Source: Clytia hemisphaerica
Taxonomy: Eukaryota > Cnidaria > Hydrozoa > Leptothecata > Clytiidae
DNA length: 64,000 nt
Assembly: GCA_902728285.1 (NCBI GenBank)
Contig: CACVBU010001166.1
Location: 152,679 to 216,678 of the forward strand
Direction of reading: 5' to 3'
The notes under the pieces were generated by a model, which did no database searches, was not told the DNA's origin, and worked only from the letters and a program-made list of their open reading frames with translations. The position numbers and the translations under genes are program-made. Shown in pieces: positions 45,450 to 54,456 of this stretch (position 1 is the first letter of the stretch; each line of letters opens with the position of its first letter).

Positions 45450-46550
45450 TTATGCTAATATAGTCCCTTCATTGTGGGTCAGAAATGGAGCGATTTCAGC
45501 CTTATCCCAAATTCTTTTGTTCAATAAGGAATGACTAGAACCAGTGTCCACCAGAGCAATAAAGGTCTTTGTTTCTCCTTCTATGGATAAATAGACTTCT
45601 GTCTTGATGCCATGTTTTTGCTCTTCTTGGTCAGTTGATCGGCAATGTATTGCCAGTACATGTCCATGGTGTCGTTTGGTCTTATGGACGTGGCTTCTTT
45701 TCTTTCCAGTATGAACGTACATGAAGAGATCCCTCGTAGCAGGTTCTTCTGTTACAGTTTCGAATGTTTTCCCTTCATTAGGCGTTTTAAAGCAATGTCT
45801 TTGATGATGACGGTGGTGACGTCGTTCCCTATGCATTTCTTTATGGGAATGTTCTTCCTCTTTTTCTAACCGTTGCTGGGCTGGTGAGAATTCCATTTTG
45901 GTATTTTTCTTGAAACGTTTTATTATGGAGCCTCGGTTCAGGTATACAAAAGCTCCAATTAAAGCTAGAAAGACGACCCATTTAATAGTTCCACCGACCC
46001 CACCAAAGATGTTGAGGATACTTCCTATTCCTTTCCCAGCAGATTCCACTGCATCGCCAGTAGAAGTGATGATATTACCTGCAGCTGAACCAAGGGAAGT
46101 AACAATCTTTTCATCCAAGTTACCAACTCCAGTTAGGACACCTTGTATTCCACTTCCTAAAGCTCCAATGATTTGGCTTGTTCCTCCTGCAGCGGCTTCT
46201 AAAGCTCCTCCAAGTCCAACTCCAATACCAGTGAGAAGGTCGCCATTTCCACGTTCTATCTGTAGTTGTTTTACTTCCTCCATAGCATCATGAATTTCGG
46301 AGAAGATGTTTAGCATGGAGTATGGTGCCAGGTGTTGAGGTGGTTTTTGAATCATTCTTTCATCGAATCCTCTAATCTTTTGCAACTTCACAAAACTGGA
46401 TCCATGGAATTGCTTCTTTGTTTTTGTCTTGGTTACTTCCCCTTCTTGGTCTATCACATCATATGAGCCTTCGTTGTTTTGTAAATACGTAATAGGGGGT
46501 CTGGCTGAGCAGTTGATTTTGTGAGATTTTTCTACTACCTGTCGATCCAT
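45450..46550 (-). pseudogene. Envelope-like region: membrane anchor plus second aspartic-protease signature
   Basis: 366 residues. The sequence upstream of the first Met stays open in this frame back to about 46650, so the start is set by a frameshift and not by a true initiation site. There is a helical segment near 80-100, then a Gly/Ala-rich amphipathic stretch (107-188). A transmembrane span (about 189-205) is followed by a KRFKK stop-transfer, then a His/Arg-rich linker. At 331-343 IALVDTGSSHSLL has the DTG catalytic triad form of retropepsins. The ORF ends in TAA before the second half of the fold. The presence of a membrane anchor fits an envelope-type protein; the identity of the ectodomain is an inference from Cys spacing. 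Confidence 0.6.
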
Positions 46551-46572
46551 AATTCGTAAAAATTTAACTTGG

Positions 46573-49263
46573 TTATGATAGGGTGCTTTTACTGGAATAT
46601 CGAAATAACATGAATTTTCTACTCTTCGATTGGTGATCAGACGGTAGTTGGTAAATTTTCAAACAGTGATGTACTTGAAGGGCTTCTCCGACTATGTGGA
46701 CGGTGACTCCACTTTCTTGGTGAATCCATCGGGCTGCAGTTGTAGGAAAAACTGCTATCATCCATCGTTGAATTCTCGACACTTCCTGTTGTATGAAACA
46801 AAGTCTTTCCCATTCTTGAATAATGTCCAATTTCTGGTTAATAAGAGTACGCAAAATGTGAGCTTGTAGGATAGGTCCAAGAGTGTCGGATACCATTCGT
46901 TTGGAATATGCAGTCACCATGTCTTTAAGGGCTTCGAACATGTTTCCTTTCATCACTGGGTCCTTCAGTAATAGACCGCTATCAAGCAAAAGAGTAGTTT
47001 TGCTTTCGCCATATTCATTTTGGATGCTTCCACCAACTTTGAGAGAAGGAATTAGAACATGACTCTCCATTTGCTTTACTTCATGTTTTCCTAGTGAATG
47101 CCAATCGATTGCTGGATGATGTGGGTCATTCCAAACTAGAGCACTTTTTGGTGCATCTTTCATGGTACAAGAGCCGTATGATTGTCCTTTTGGAATTTCG
47201 CTTGGGCATTTGCTGTTGGTTAAGTGTTGTTCAATGTATTTTTCTTTACCAACGACTTGAGCATCGAAGGTTCTAAGGGTCAATTCCTTGATTTTTAACG
47301 TTGTCTTCTTCCAATACTTGCATTTAGCCACTTTTCCATCAGGGTGTGTACTGACAAAACGATGTCCACTTTTTCTTTCAAGAGGGTTTCCATTGTATGT
47401 TTTCGTATTGAATGCTTGGATACAATCAGATGGACTGATAAAGATTTCCTCCGAATTAGACGTCTCCTTTTTGGAGGAAACTTTTCTGCTCCAGGCAACT
47501 CTTGGTTTCCAATCGCAAATTGTGGTGGTTTTGTATAACGTGCAGTAATGGATGTTAAAGTGAGTGATGTTCGGCGAATACTTAAAGACTTCCATTTCTT
47601 TCGTTATAAGCTCTGATTTTTTTGTCATCGAATGAGTACATGTAGGTATTTTTGGGAATTCGTATATTCCTAGTGGAGTAGTGGTGGTGCAATCGTAGAG
47701 ATTTCCCAGTCTTGATCCAAATATTATTGGCATGAACATAAGGACCAGAAATAGTGACCATTTTAGCGAAGTGGGCTGGCTTCTTCTGTATGAGATGGTG
47801 TTAATCGATAGATTGGGGTCTAGGAATCTCTTGACCAACTCCGCGTTTAAGTTCTCTTCAGGTTCCCAGGTGTTTTCGTCGTGAGAATATCCTTGCCATT
47901 TTATTAAGAAGTATCTTTTGTTTCTCTTGAGCTTCATTTTCAAGATATCCTCCACCACGTAGATCGGTTCATCTGCTTCCATTTCTTGAGAAGTTTCAAA
48001 AGTTTGGTCTGGATCAGGTTGGGTTTTATCTTCTACAACAGTGTCATTGACCTCTTCTGGTCCAGTCTGCTCTTGATTTTGATTTCCAGATGTGGATGAG
48101 TCTGTCTCTTCGTGCTCTGATTCTTCATTCTCTTCAGATACGTCACTCAAGTCATCAGAGGAATCATCGTTATTAACACGAAAGTTTGGATCTTTAAATG
48201 GCTTCATTCGGTTGACGTGGACCACAGTCGTTGGTTTTCTTTTATTGAGGGGATCATTCAGCTCATAATTTACTTCGGATATCTTTTTCGTGACTCGATA
48301 TGGACCAATCCACTTTGCCATCAATTTTGGACTCAGGCCCTTATAACGTTTTTTATTGTGTAGCCAGACCTTATCTCCGACTTTGAACTGAGTGTTAGTG
48401 GCCCCTCTGTCGTAGTAGTACTTGTCTTTTCGTTGGGCTTTTCGTAGGTTCACTTGTGCAAGCTTCTGAGCGGTACGCACTTGATCAACTATCCTTTCAC
48501 GATGATCCTCAATTGAAGGTGATAATTTTCGTCCAGGATTGAACTGTAGGTCACTTGGTAGCGTAGCCTCTCTTCCAAACATTAAGTAGTATGGCGAATC
48601 CTGTCTGGATGCATTGATACTTGTACGGTAAGCGAAGAGTACTGAGGGAAGATACTGGTCCCAATCATTCTGTCTTGAAGCAACAAAGTGGGAAATGCCT
48701 TTAACAATGGTTCCATTAAGTCTTTCTACAATTCCATTAGATTGAGGATGGTATGGGGTGGTGCTAATCTGTTTGATATTCAACATCGCACAAACTTCTG
48801 CCATCAAATGAGACAAAAAATTGGTACCTTGATCACTGACAAAGTATCTTGGAACGCCAAAGCGAAATATGATATGATGTAGTAACAATTCAGCAATAAC
48901 GTGTGCTTCGGTCGAGGCAGTCGCGAATGCCTCAGGCCAAGAGGTGAGTCGTTCAATAAAAACCACTACGTATCTGTTCCCAGCGTCTGTTCTTGGGAAA
49001 GGTCCAACTACATCACAGTGAAGTGCGCTCCAGGGTTCTCCAGTTGCTATAGGTAGTAATGGTGCTTTCTTTGATGGTGTTCCTTTATCCTGTTGGCATA
49101 TAATGCAGGTGTTGACCCAGGTTTGGATATCAGTCAACATCCCTGGCCAAAAATACCGTCTTCTGGTTTTGTCGGCGGTCTTTGCAAAGCCAAAGTGTGC
49201 TGCGTTAGGTTCATCGTGATTGTACCTCATGATAGTTGCGCGGAACTTCTTTGGGATTACCAA
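46573..49263 (-). CDS. Integrase, chromodomain and envelope-like ectodomain in one frame
   Basis: 896 residues. The integrase has the H16/H23...C53/C56 zinc site, catalytic D84, D144 and E180 (DX35E, in SDQGTNF and GIVERLN) and a GPY/F module (KWIGPY, ~317-322). An acidic linker (366-430) leads to a complete chromodomain at 433-481 (YVVEDIL, then YFLIKWQGYSHDENTWEPEENL split here by position, with cage aromatics Y, W). About 20 residues later a hydrophobic signal-like segment (500-516) starts a secretory-type region with Cys at intervals (in DCT, PTCTH, YCTLY, ICDW, SDC, KCKY, KCPS, SCTM, RLC). The spacing recalls class III-type glycoproteins captured by invertebrate elements. The frame then ends, out of phase with the rest of the envelope. 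The N-terminus of integrase lies in other frames upstream. Confidence 0.8.
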   Translation of the reverse strand: MVIPKKFRATIMRYNHDEPNAAHFGFAKTADKTRRRYFWPGMLTDIQTWVNTCIICQQDKGTPSKKAPLLPIATGEPWSALHCDVVGPFPRTDAGNRYVVVFIERLTSWPEAFATASTEAHVIAELLLHHIIFRFGVPRYFVSDQGTNFLSHLMAEVCAMLNIKQISTTPYHPQSNGIVERLNGTIVKGISHFVASRQNDWDQYLPSVLFAYRTSINASRQDSPYYLMFGREATLPSDLQFNPGRKLSPSIEDHRERIVDQVRTAQKLAQVNLRKAQRKDKYYYDRGATNTQFKVGDKVWLHNKKRYKGLSPKLMAKWIGPYRVTKKISEVNYELNDPLNKRKPTTVVHVNRMKPFKDPNFRVNNDDSSDDLSDVSEENEESEHEETDSSTSGNQNQEQTGPEEVNDTVVEDKTQPDPDQTFETSQEMEADEPIYVVEDILKMKLKRNKRYFLIKWQGYSHDENTWEPEENLNAELVKRFLDPNLSINTISYRRSQPTSLKWSLFLVLMFMPIIFGSRLGNLYDCTTTTPLGIYEFPKIPTCTHSMTKKSELITKEMEVFKYSPNITHFNIHYCTLYKTTTICDWKPRVAWSRKVSSKKETSNSEEIFISPSDCIQAFNTKTYNGNPLERKSGHRFVSTHPDGKVAKCKYWKKTTLKIKELTLRTFDAQVVGKEKYIEQHLTNSKCPSEIPKGQSYGSCTMKDAPKSALVWNDPHHPAIDWHSLGKHEVKQMESHVLIPSLKVGGSIQNEYGESKTTLLLDSGLLLKDPVMKGNMFEALKDMVTAYSKRMVSDTLGPILQAHILRTLINQKLDIIQEWERLCFIQQEVSRIQRWMIAVFPTTAARWIHQESGVTVHIVGEALQVHHCLKIYQLPSDHQSKSRKFMLFRYSSKSTLS

Positions 49264-49341
49264 TTGTTTCCATACACCTTCGGGTGTAGTGTTCTTTGGG
49301 CTATGATGTGGTAAAGAACACCTCCATCCATGAGATAGTTG

Positions 49342-49608
49342 TCAATGTCTCTCAGAACAGTATCTTTTTTGCTTGCCTTCAGGTAGAGTCTTCTTTTGCA
49401 GATATTCCATTTTTGCTTTCAAATCAGGATCTGCAATTTGGTGTCGTTGAATTTCGTGTTTGTCGAAGGTGTTTTTCGTAATAGCAGCGAAGAAGAGGTT
49501 GTTGGCTGCTTCTGATGGACTTTGAAATGTTTCCTCATCATTGATATTTGAAGGACCGTCTTCAGCCTCTCTGGTTGTATGATCAAAGGAGTTTATTTCT
49601 TCGTTCAT
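49342..49608 (-). pseudogene. Broken N-terminal extension of integrase
   Basis: An 88-residue frame linking RNase H to integrase. The conserved-looking stretch (RHQIADPDLKAKMEYLQKK) is typical of the spacer ahead of the integrase zinc domain. Reading is lost at an A6 run near 49350, and again near 49265 before the main integrase ORF resumes. The pattern indicates at least two small indels. Confidence 0.65.
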
Positions 49609-49654
49609 TCTTTCCGGAATATCTATTGGTTCGTTTGGTCTTCTCTTTTCCCAA

Positions 49655-51631
49655 TCAATGGTTTGTTTTTTCTTTTGGATACTTTTGGTTTAGTTTGGGC
49701 TTCTGCTTGTAGCTGATCCCATGGAATTCTTGACAAACCGTCTGCGTTCTCGTTTGCTTTTCCCGGTCTATACTCGATGATAAAATCATAAGCTTGTAGA
49801 TATAGACTCCAGCGACTAATTTACCAGTGCTGTCCTTTGTGCTCAGGATGTAGTTCAGTGGCTTATGGTCTGTTAGAATTGTGAATTGCCTACCATGAAG
49901 GTATGGGTGAAGTTTCTTTACGGCAGTCACGATTGCTAAAACTTCTCGCTCGATAACAGATAGTCTTTGTTCTGCTTCATCCAAACGACGTCCTCCATAG
50001 ATCACGGCCTTTTCTAGCTTGTCATACCTTTGGCTTAAGGTCCAGCCGATTCCAGTATTAGACGCATCGGTTTGTAGGTAGAATCTCTTTGTAAAATCTG
50101 GTAGAGCAACCACAGGTTCGGACGTGAGAGTATGTTTCAGTTCCTCAAATACCTGTTGACAGGTGTCATCCCAATTTAATTTTACTCCTAATTTCGTCAG
50201 GTTGTATAAAGGTGATGCCAAGTTACTGAATCCCTTCACAAATCGTCTTTGTAAGTTGTCTTCTGGACCAGTTACTCTTCTATCAGTTTGACTTGTCTCT
50301 TGGATCGGTGCAATTGTTGTTATCTTTGTTAGGGTGCCCAGAAGAGAACCGGCAGGAATTTTTACGGGATTCTCACTGAAACTTGTAACTTTCAAGGTAA
50401 CTCTTCCACTGCTTCCCCGAAGAATTGCCGGAGTTATGTTCAAGGATGTTTGTTGTTTCAGTTCCTCTGATGGTTCGAAGAGATAATCGTCTCCAGATGA
50501 AAAATCATATTCGAATTGCCAAATCGTCTCGCAGAGTGGTAAAATGTTCTTCTTCCTTCTTGAAAATAGTTCAGTTGTGGGCTTGCGTTTAGACATTGAA
50601 CGTAAAGGTATCGCCTTGAGGTGTTCTTTTGGTACCGGAAGTGATGGTTTATCAATTTCGAGAGTTAAACTTTGTTCCTTGTAATTGATCGTTCCATTGT
50701 TTTCAGTAAGAAAGTTATGTCCCACCACTATGCTGTGGCTCAAGCCTTCAACGATGTATAGATTGGTCATATATTTTTCCTTTTCGATTTCCAAGGGTAT
50801 AAATATGGACCCTTGTATTGCTAGTTCTTCTTGGTTGGCGGTTACGACACTAGGAAGATTATTTGTTGAGGGTGAGATTGTTGTTAAGCTCTTGATTTCA
50901 TCCCAAAAATCTCGACTGATAGCTGTTATGGCAGCTCCACTGTCTATCAGAAATTGACAATCTAATCCAAATATTTTACCCCAAATTCGGACTGAGGTAG
51001 GACTTGTCTTTTGTGCAAGGACATTTTGAAATAGAGTTTTGTGGTTTCCATCGACTGTTGTTGTGTCCTTTTCATAAAACTGTTCCTTTTGAACGGGGAT
51101 TAGTTCGATGCCAAATAATGCTTCATTACTGTCTCTTGTTGATGTTCCCTCGACCGTCTGGACTTGAAAGTTCTTCGATGTGGACTGAACTTCATTTTCG
51201 TCGTGTAAAGATGCATTAATGTCAATTAAGTTTTCAACTTCGTTGGTCTCACTGCTCTTTGCTGCAAAGTCAGATTCTTTTTCATCATCGTATGTTGTGT
51301 CAAAGTTGGCCTCTTTTCTATCTTGATTGTCTTCAAATGATACTTTGAGTCCGTCTGGTTCGGGGTTTCTGCTTTGAACATCATCTTCTTCATTCTTTTT
51401 GTCTCCAGAGCGAAGGTAAGGGGTGTCGGATTGGGAGGAATAACTGGGAGGGGGAGAGCGTGGAGTATATTCTATTTCAACATCAGAGTCGCCACTGTCA
51501 CTACAAAGTTCAATGTCTTCATAGTTGACAGGCTCATCATGTTTCATTTCATACCAAGGAGATGAGGGATCTGGAGGATTATGTTGGGAATTAGCTTTTA
51601 AATCCCTTTCACTCGACGATGGATAGATCAT
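49655..51631 (-). pseudogene. Pol N-terminal part: retropepsin and RNase H, RT palm missing
   Basis: 658 residues. The first 200 are acidic and disordered, with a PPSY (PPxY-type) motif at 61-64. Retropepsin follows, with active site FLIDSGAAI (~227-235) and the hydrophobic IVVGHNFL signature (301-308). Around residue 460 the sequence passes directly into QRRFVKGFSNLASPL, which belongs to the connection just after the RT thumb. The fingers and palm, including any YxDD motif, are absent, so about 250-300 residues are missing. RNase H is recognisable (LQTDAS, D522; E562; TDHKPL, D588) but loses frame after residue 605. ATG 51631 overlaps the Gag stop as ATGA. Confidence 0.85.
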
Positions 51632-53151
51632 ACAGTTAAAAGTGTTCCGTTTAGTCGTATATGCATTGTTGTTGCTATCTCTTTTCGTAGAATGGTTCTG
51701 TTGAGCTTCTTGTTGATTTGTTGCCGAAGAGGGCCTTGTGGTCTTGACACAAAACGCCTACCATCGTTGAATGGAATTCGTGGGTCCCTTCCACGTCCTT
51801 CAATATTGTTCTGTTGTCCTCCATGATTGCCATCTTCTAGATAGTTGTTGCCTTGGTAGTTGTAATGTCCATAATAATTCGTATTTCCATCGTATCTGTT
51901 ACTGTAACCACCGTAGCTACCTCGACGATTGTTGTTGTACCTGCCACGACCTCGAGCTTCGCGACAAACTCTCGAGGTATGGCCGACACGTTGGCAAGTG
52001 TAACATATTGGTTGACCATCGGCAGAGCGCATGTATCGACTATTGAATCCAATACTTTTGTCCCTTGGGGGCCTTCCGTTACCCTGTTTAAGTAAACGAA
52101 CTTCATTCCGTAACCTGTTGATTTCTCGGGAAGAATCTGTTGTCGACGCCAAATTTGTTTGACCAAAAGCATTCAATTGTTGGGGTTGTGCAGCTGTTAG
52201 TTGTAATTTTTCCTCCAACATCTCTGACATTTTTCTTTCTAAGTCCTTTTCGAAATTTTGGTTGCTATTCGAAGCCTGGTTCGGTTGAACAGAACACGCT
52301 TGTCCACTTGATAATTTTGCATGTATTTCTTGTATCATCTTATTCGAGTCTTTCGTTGAGGCTGTTATTGGGTCTTTCAACGTAATGTAAGGTACCGCCT
52401 CCTCAAAGGTTTTGAATTCCTTGAGTATGACATCTGTGCGAAGGGGTTCATCCAAACCACTGAGCAGGGCCTCCAACTTTTGCTCAGAGGTCAGGCCCAA
52501 TTGAAAGGCTATTGTCTCTAGCTTGAAAATGTAGTCGCCGAGAGAAGTAAAATCAGATCGTTTCAAAGCTGCCAGTTGAGCTTTTCTGGAGCATCTCGTT
52601 TGCATTGATGAGAATCTTGCAATCATTGCTGCTTTCAACTTTTCATAGGACTTCTTTGTATCGGCAGGGAGTTGCATGTAGAAGAAACCCGCACTCCTCT
52701 CGAATGTAATTGGTAAGATCTTCAAGATTCTATCGTCACTCCAATCGTTGCATAAAGCAAGCCTTTCAAAATGTTCGAAGAAGGACATGATGTTGTCAGT
52801 ATCCTCACCTGTGAAGACAGGTAGGTCCTTCTTTCCTACCGTGAATGTACTGATGTGCCTGTCATCCTTTGATCTGGCTTCTCCTCTGTTGTTATCAACT
52901 TGACTCTGTCTGATATCATCCATTCGATTTCCTCTTCCGCTGGCATTACTGTGATATCCTCCTTCACCATTGTAAGTGTTCAGTTCCTCATATGTATGGT
53001 CGTTGCTCGTCGATGAATCAAGTATATCTCGATGATTAGATCGTATCTGAGGATGGCGCAAAGGGGTTGCTGCGTCAATCGGATCCGGGGTTTCTTCTGG
53101 GAAGGATCTTCGTCTCCTCGGTCTCCGGATTTGAAAATTCGATGCCATCAT
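51628..53151 (-). CDS. Gag (capsid and CCHC nucleocapsid)
   Basis: 507 residues, intact. It has a basic N-terminus (RRPRRRR), a retrotransposon capsid-type domain at about 108-260 (LPVFTGED, then the F-x-x-F-x-R-x-A pattern FFEHFERLAL), a predicted coiled coil around 300-355, and a zinc knuckle C383-x2-C386-x4-H391-x4-C396. An RG/GY-rich tail follows (GRGRYNNNRRGSYGGY). Gag assembles the virus-like particle and binds the element RNA. Its TGA overlaps the pol ATG, so pol is probably made by termination-reinitiation or by a -1 shift. This is the only element protein without a visible lesion. Confidence 0.9.
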   Translation of the reverse strand: MMASNFQIRRPRRRRSFPEETPDPIDAATPLRHPQIRSNHRDILDSSTSNDHTYEELNTYNGEGGYHSNASGRGNRMDDIRQSQVDNNRGEARSKDDRHISTFTVGKKDLPVFTGEDTDNIMSFFEHFERLALCNDWSDDRILKILPITFERSAGFFYMQLPADTKKSYEKLKAAMIARFSSMQTRCSRKAQLAALKRSDFTSLGDYIFKLETIAFQLGLTSEQKLEALLSGLDEPLRTDVILKEFKTFEEAVPYITLKDPITASTKDSNKMIQEIHAKLSSGQACSVQPNQASNSNQNFEKDLERKMSEMLEEKLQLTAAQPQQLNAFGQTNLASTTDSSREINRLRNEVRLLKQGNGRPPRDKSIGFNSRYMRSADGQPICYTCQRVGHTSRVCREARGRGRYNNNRRGSYGGYSNRYDGNTNYYGHYNYQGNNYLEDGNHGGQQNNIEGRGRDPRIPFNDGRRFVSRPQGPLRQQINKKLNRTILRKEIATTMHIRLNGTLLTV

Positions 53152-53561
53152 GAATAATTCAGGTACGAAAGTAAGAAAGTTCTAACTTACAGTTTTGGAT
53201 CCTCTCTCTTCTTTTTGCTTTGAATAATTGACAAGCGATAAAAATAGATACCGTTGATGCAAAAAGTTCCAAAATCAATAATTCAACGAGTAAAGAAGAA
53301 ACAATCAACCATGCAAATCAAAATAAAATTCAAAATGCAAAGTCACTTTAAGTTAACCATGTAACAATTTTCAATAATTCAAAACGTACAACGAGATAAA
53401 ATAAATGGTCCAACAACTTCAATGAAATGTAAATTGAAAATCGAAATAAATCCACTACACACTGGTAAAATAAAGCAACGCTTGGTGTAAATCTATTGTA
53501 CTTTGAATGTAATGTAGCACTCTTGAGAAATCCAACTTGAGTTCTAAGGTAGACCCTCCAA
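53152..53561 (-). other. Leader of the LTR element, with primer-binding site
   Basis: About 410 bp between 5' LTR and Gag. One base inside the LTR the minus strand reads TGGAGGGTC, starting at 53560, which suits a tRNA ending ...GACCCTCCA. The matching tRNA cannot be named from this sequence. No ORF of note. Confidence 0.5.
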
Positions 53562-54452
53562 TGTCGCACACGGAGATTTAAGTGTGGGTCTCCCTGGATA
53601 TTTCACCAGACAGTTTAACTAAATCCCGAGGCGCAGTGTACCCTGAAAGAGTACAATTTAAGAAGATAGTAACTGGACGATAGTAACTTCGATCGAATGA
53701 ATTTTATATTTACATGAAAGTGATCACTAACGTATATACTGGTTCTATTAAATTTTCCGTCTTAATATTTCAATAACTCCAAATAACTGTTCCTTAATAT
53801 AGTTGTCTAAAAAGTCGATAACACGATATCTCCAATTGATGTTATGGAAGGTTCCAGATCTAAATCAGTGACAAGTCTCTTTACTAATAGTACGGTTCGT
53901 AACTCTCTAGCTTTCCAGCATGTTTCGACTCTCCAGCACGCTTCCAACTCTCAGCACGCTCTCCGACTCCCAGTATGCTCTCCGACTCCCAGTATGATTT
54001 TGTGATTCCGGTATTTATAGTTTTTAGTTCTATGAGTATTTAGAGGACTGGATTTAGAGCCTGGGATCAATAGTCACGTTGGTTTAGTTGTCCGCGTCCA
54101 TTCATGTGGTTGGGATTGCTTCCTCGTTCCCAGCTCATAAATCTTTCAGTGTTGTGCGTAGATTGATTCAGTCTCTTGGTTTTGTTCTCGATTATCTCAG
54201 TGTGTCAGTGGTATGTAAGATATTAGTCACGCTTGGGCCAACGGGGTTGCAGTCCGTTTTCCTCGATGATCTTCATGCGTAAATCTATTCAACGTGAATG
54301 GTATATGATGATTTTCCATTGACTGAATGCTGGTAGCTAGAGAAGGTCTTTTCATGGTCTATTCCTGCGTAAGCACGTTGGACTTGAATGGATAATGTAG
54401 ATTGTTTATTTTGGGATGAGTGATGTTTTCTCAAAATATCTCTACTGTCACA
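53562..54452 (-). repeat. 5' LTR of the Gypsy-type element
   Basis: 891 bp, TG...CA, with two visible substitutions from the other LTR. Minus-strand TATAAATA lies at 54019-54012 and a 19-bp direct repeat at about 53958-53995. In transcription order the LTR starts at 54452 and ends at 53562. Confidence 0.95.
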
Positions 54453-54456
54453 GTAT

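Larger units (their letters stand above)
43150..54452 (-). mobile_element. Ty3/Gypsy-type chromodomain LTR element with envelope-like ORF
   Basis: The element is 11,303 bp and flanked by a GTAT duplication (43146-43149 and 54453-54456). Along the minus strand the order is LTR, leader, Gag, protease, [RT deleted], RNase H, integrase with chromodomain, envelope-like region with a second aspartic protease signature, LTR. The PR-RT-RH-IN order and DX35E integrase with GPY/F place it in Ty3/Gypsy, and the chromodomain suggests a chromovirus relationship. Frameshifts break RNase H (~49815), the pol tail (~49650), the integrase N-terminus (~49350 and ~49265) and the envelope (~46650); a stop lies at 45450. 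The copy cannot make a full set of proteins by itself, yet its LTRs are nearly identical. Confidence 0.93.

Noticed and set aside
44917..46293. Plus-strand ORFs of 205 and 131 residues
   Set aside because: They are antisense shadows of the envelope-like ORFs, with no domain of their own.
53540..53561. Naming the primer tRNA
   Set aside because: The match TGGAGGGTC is too short, and the continuation does not align with a T-arm, so no tRNA species can be assigned.
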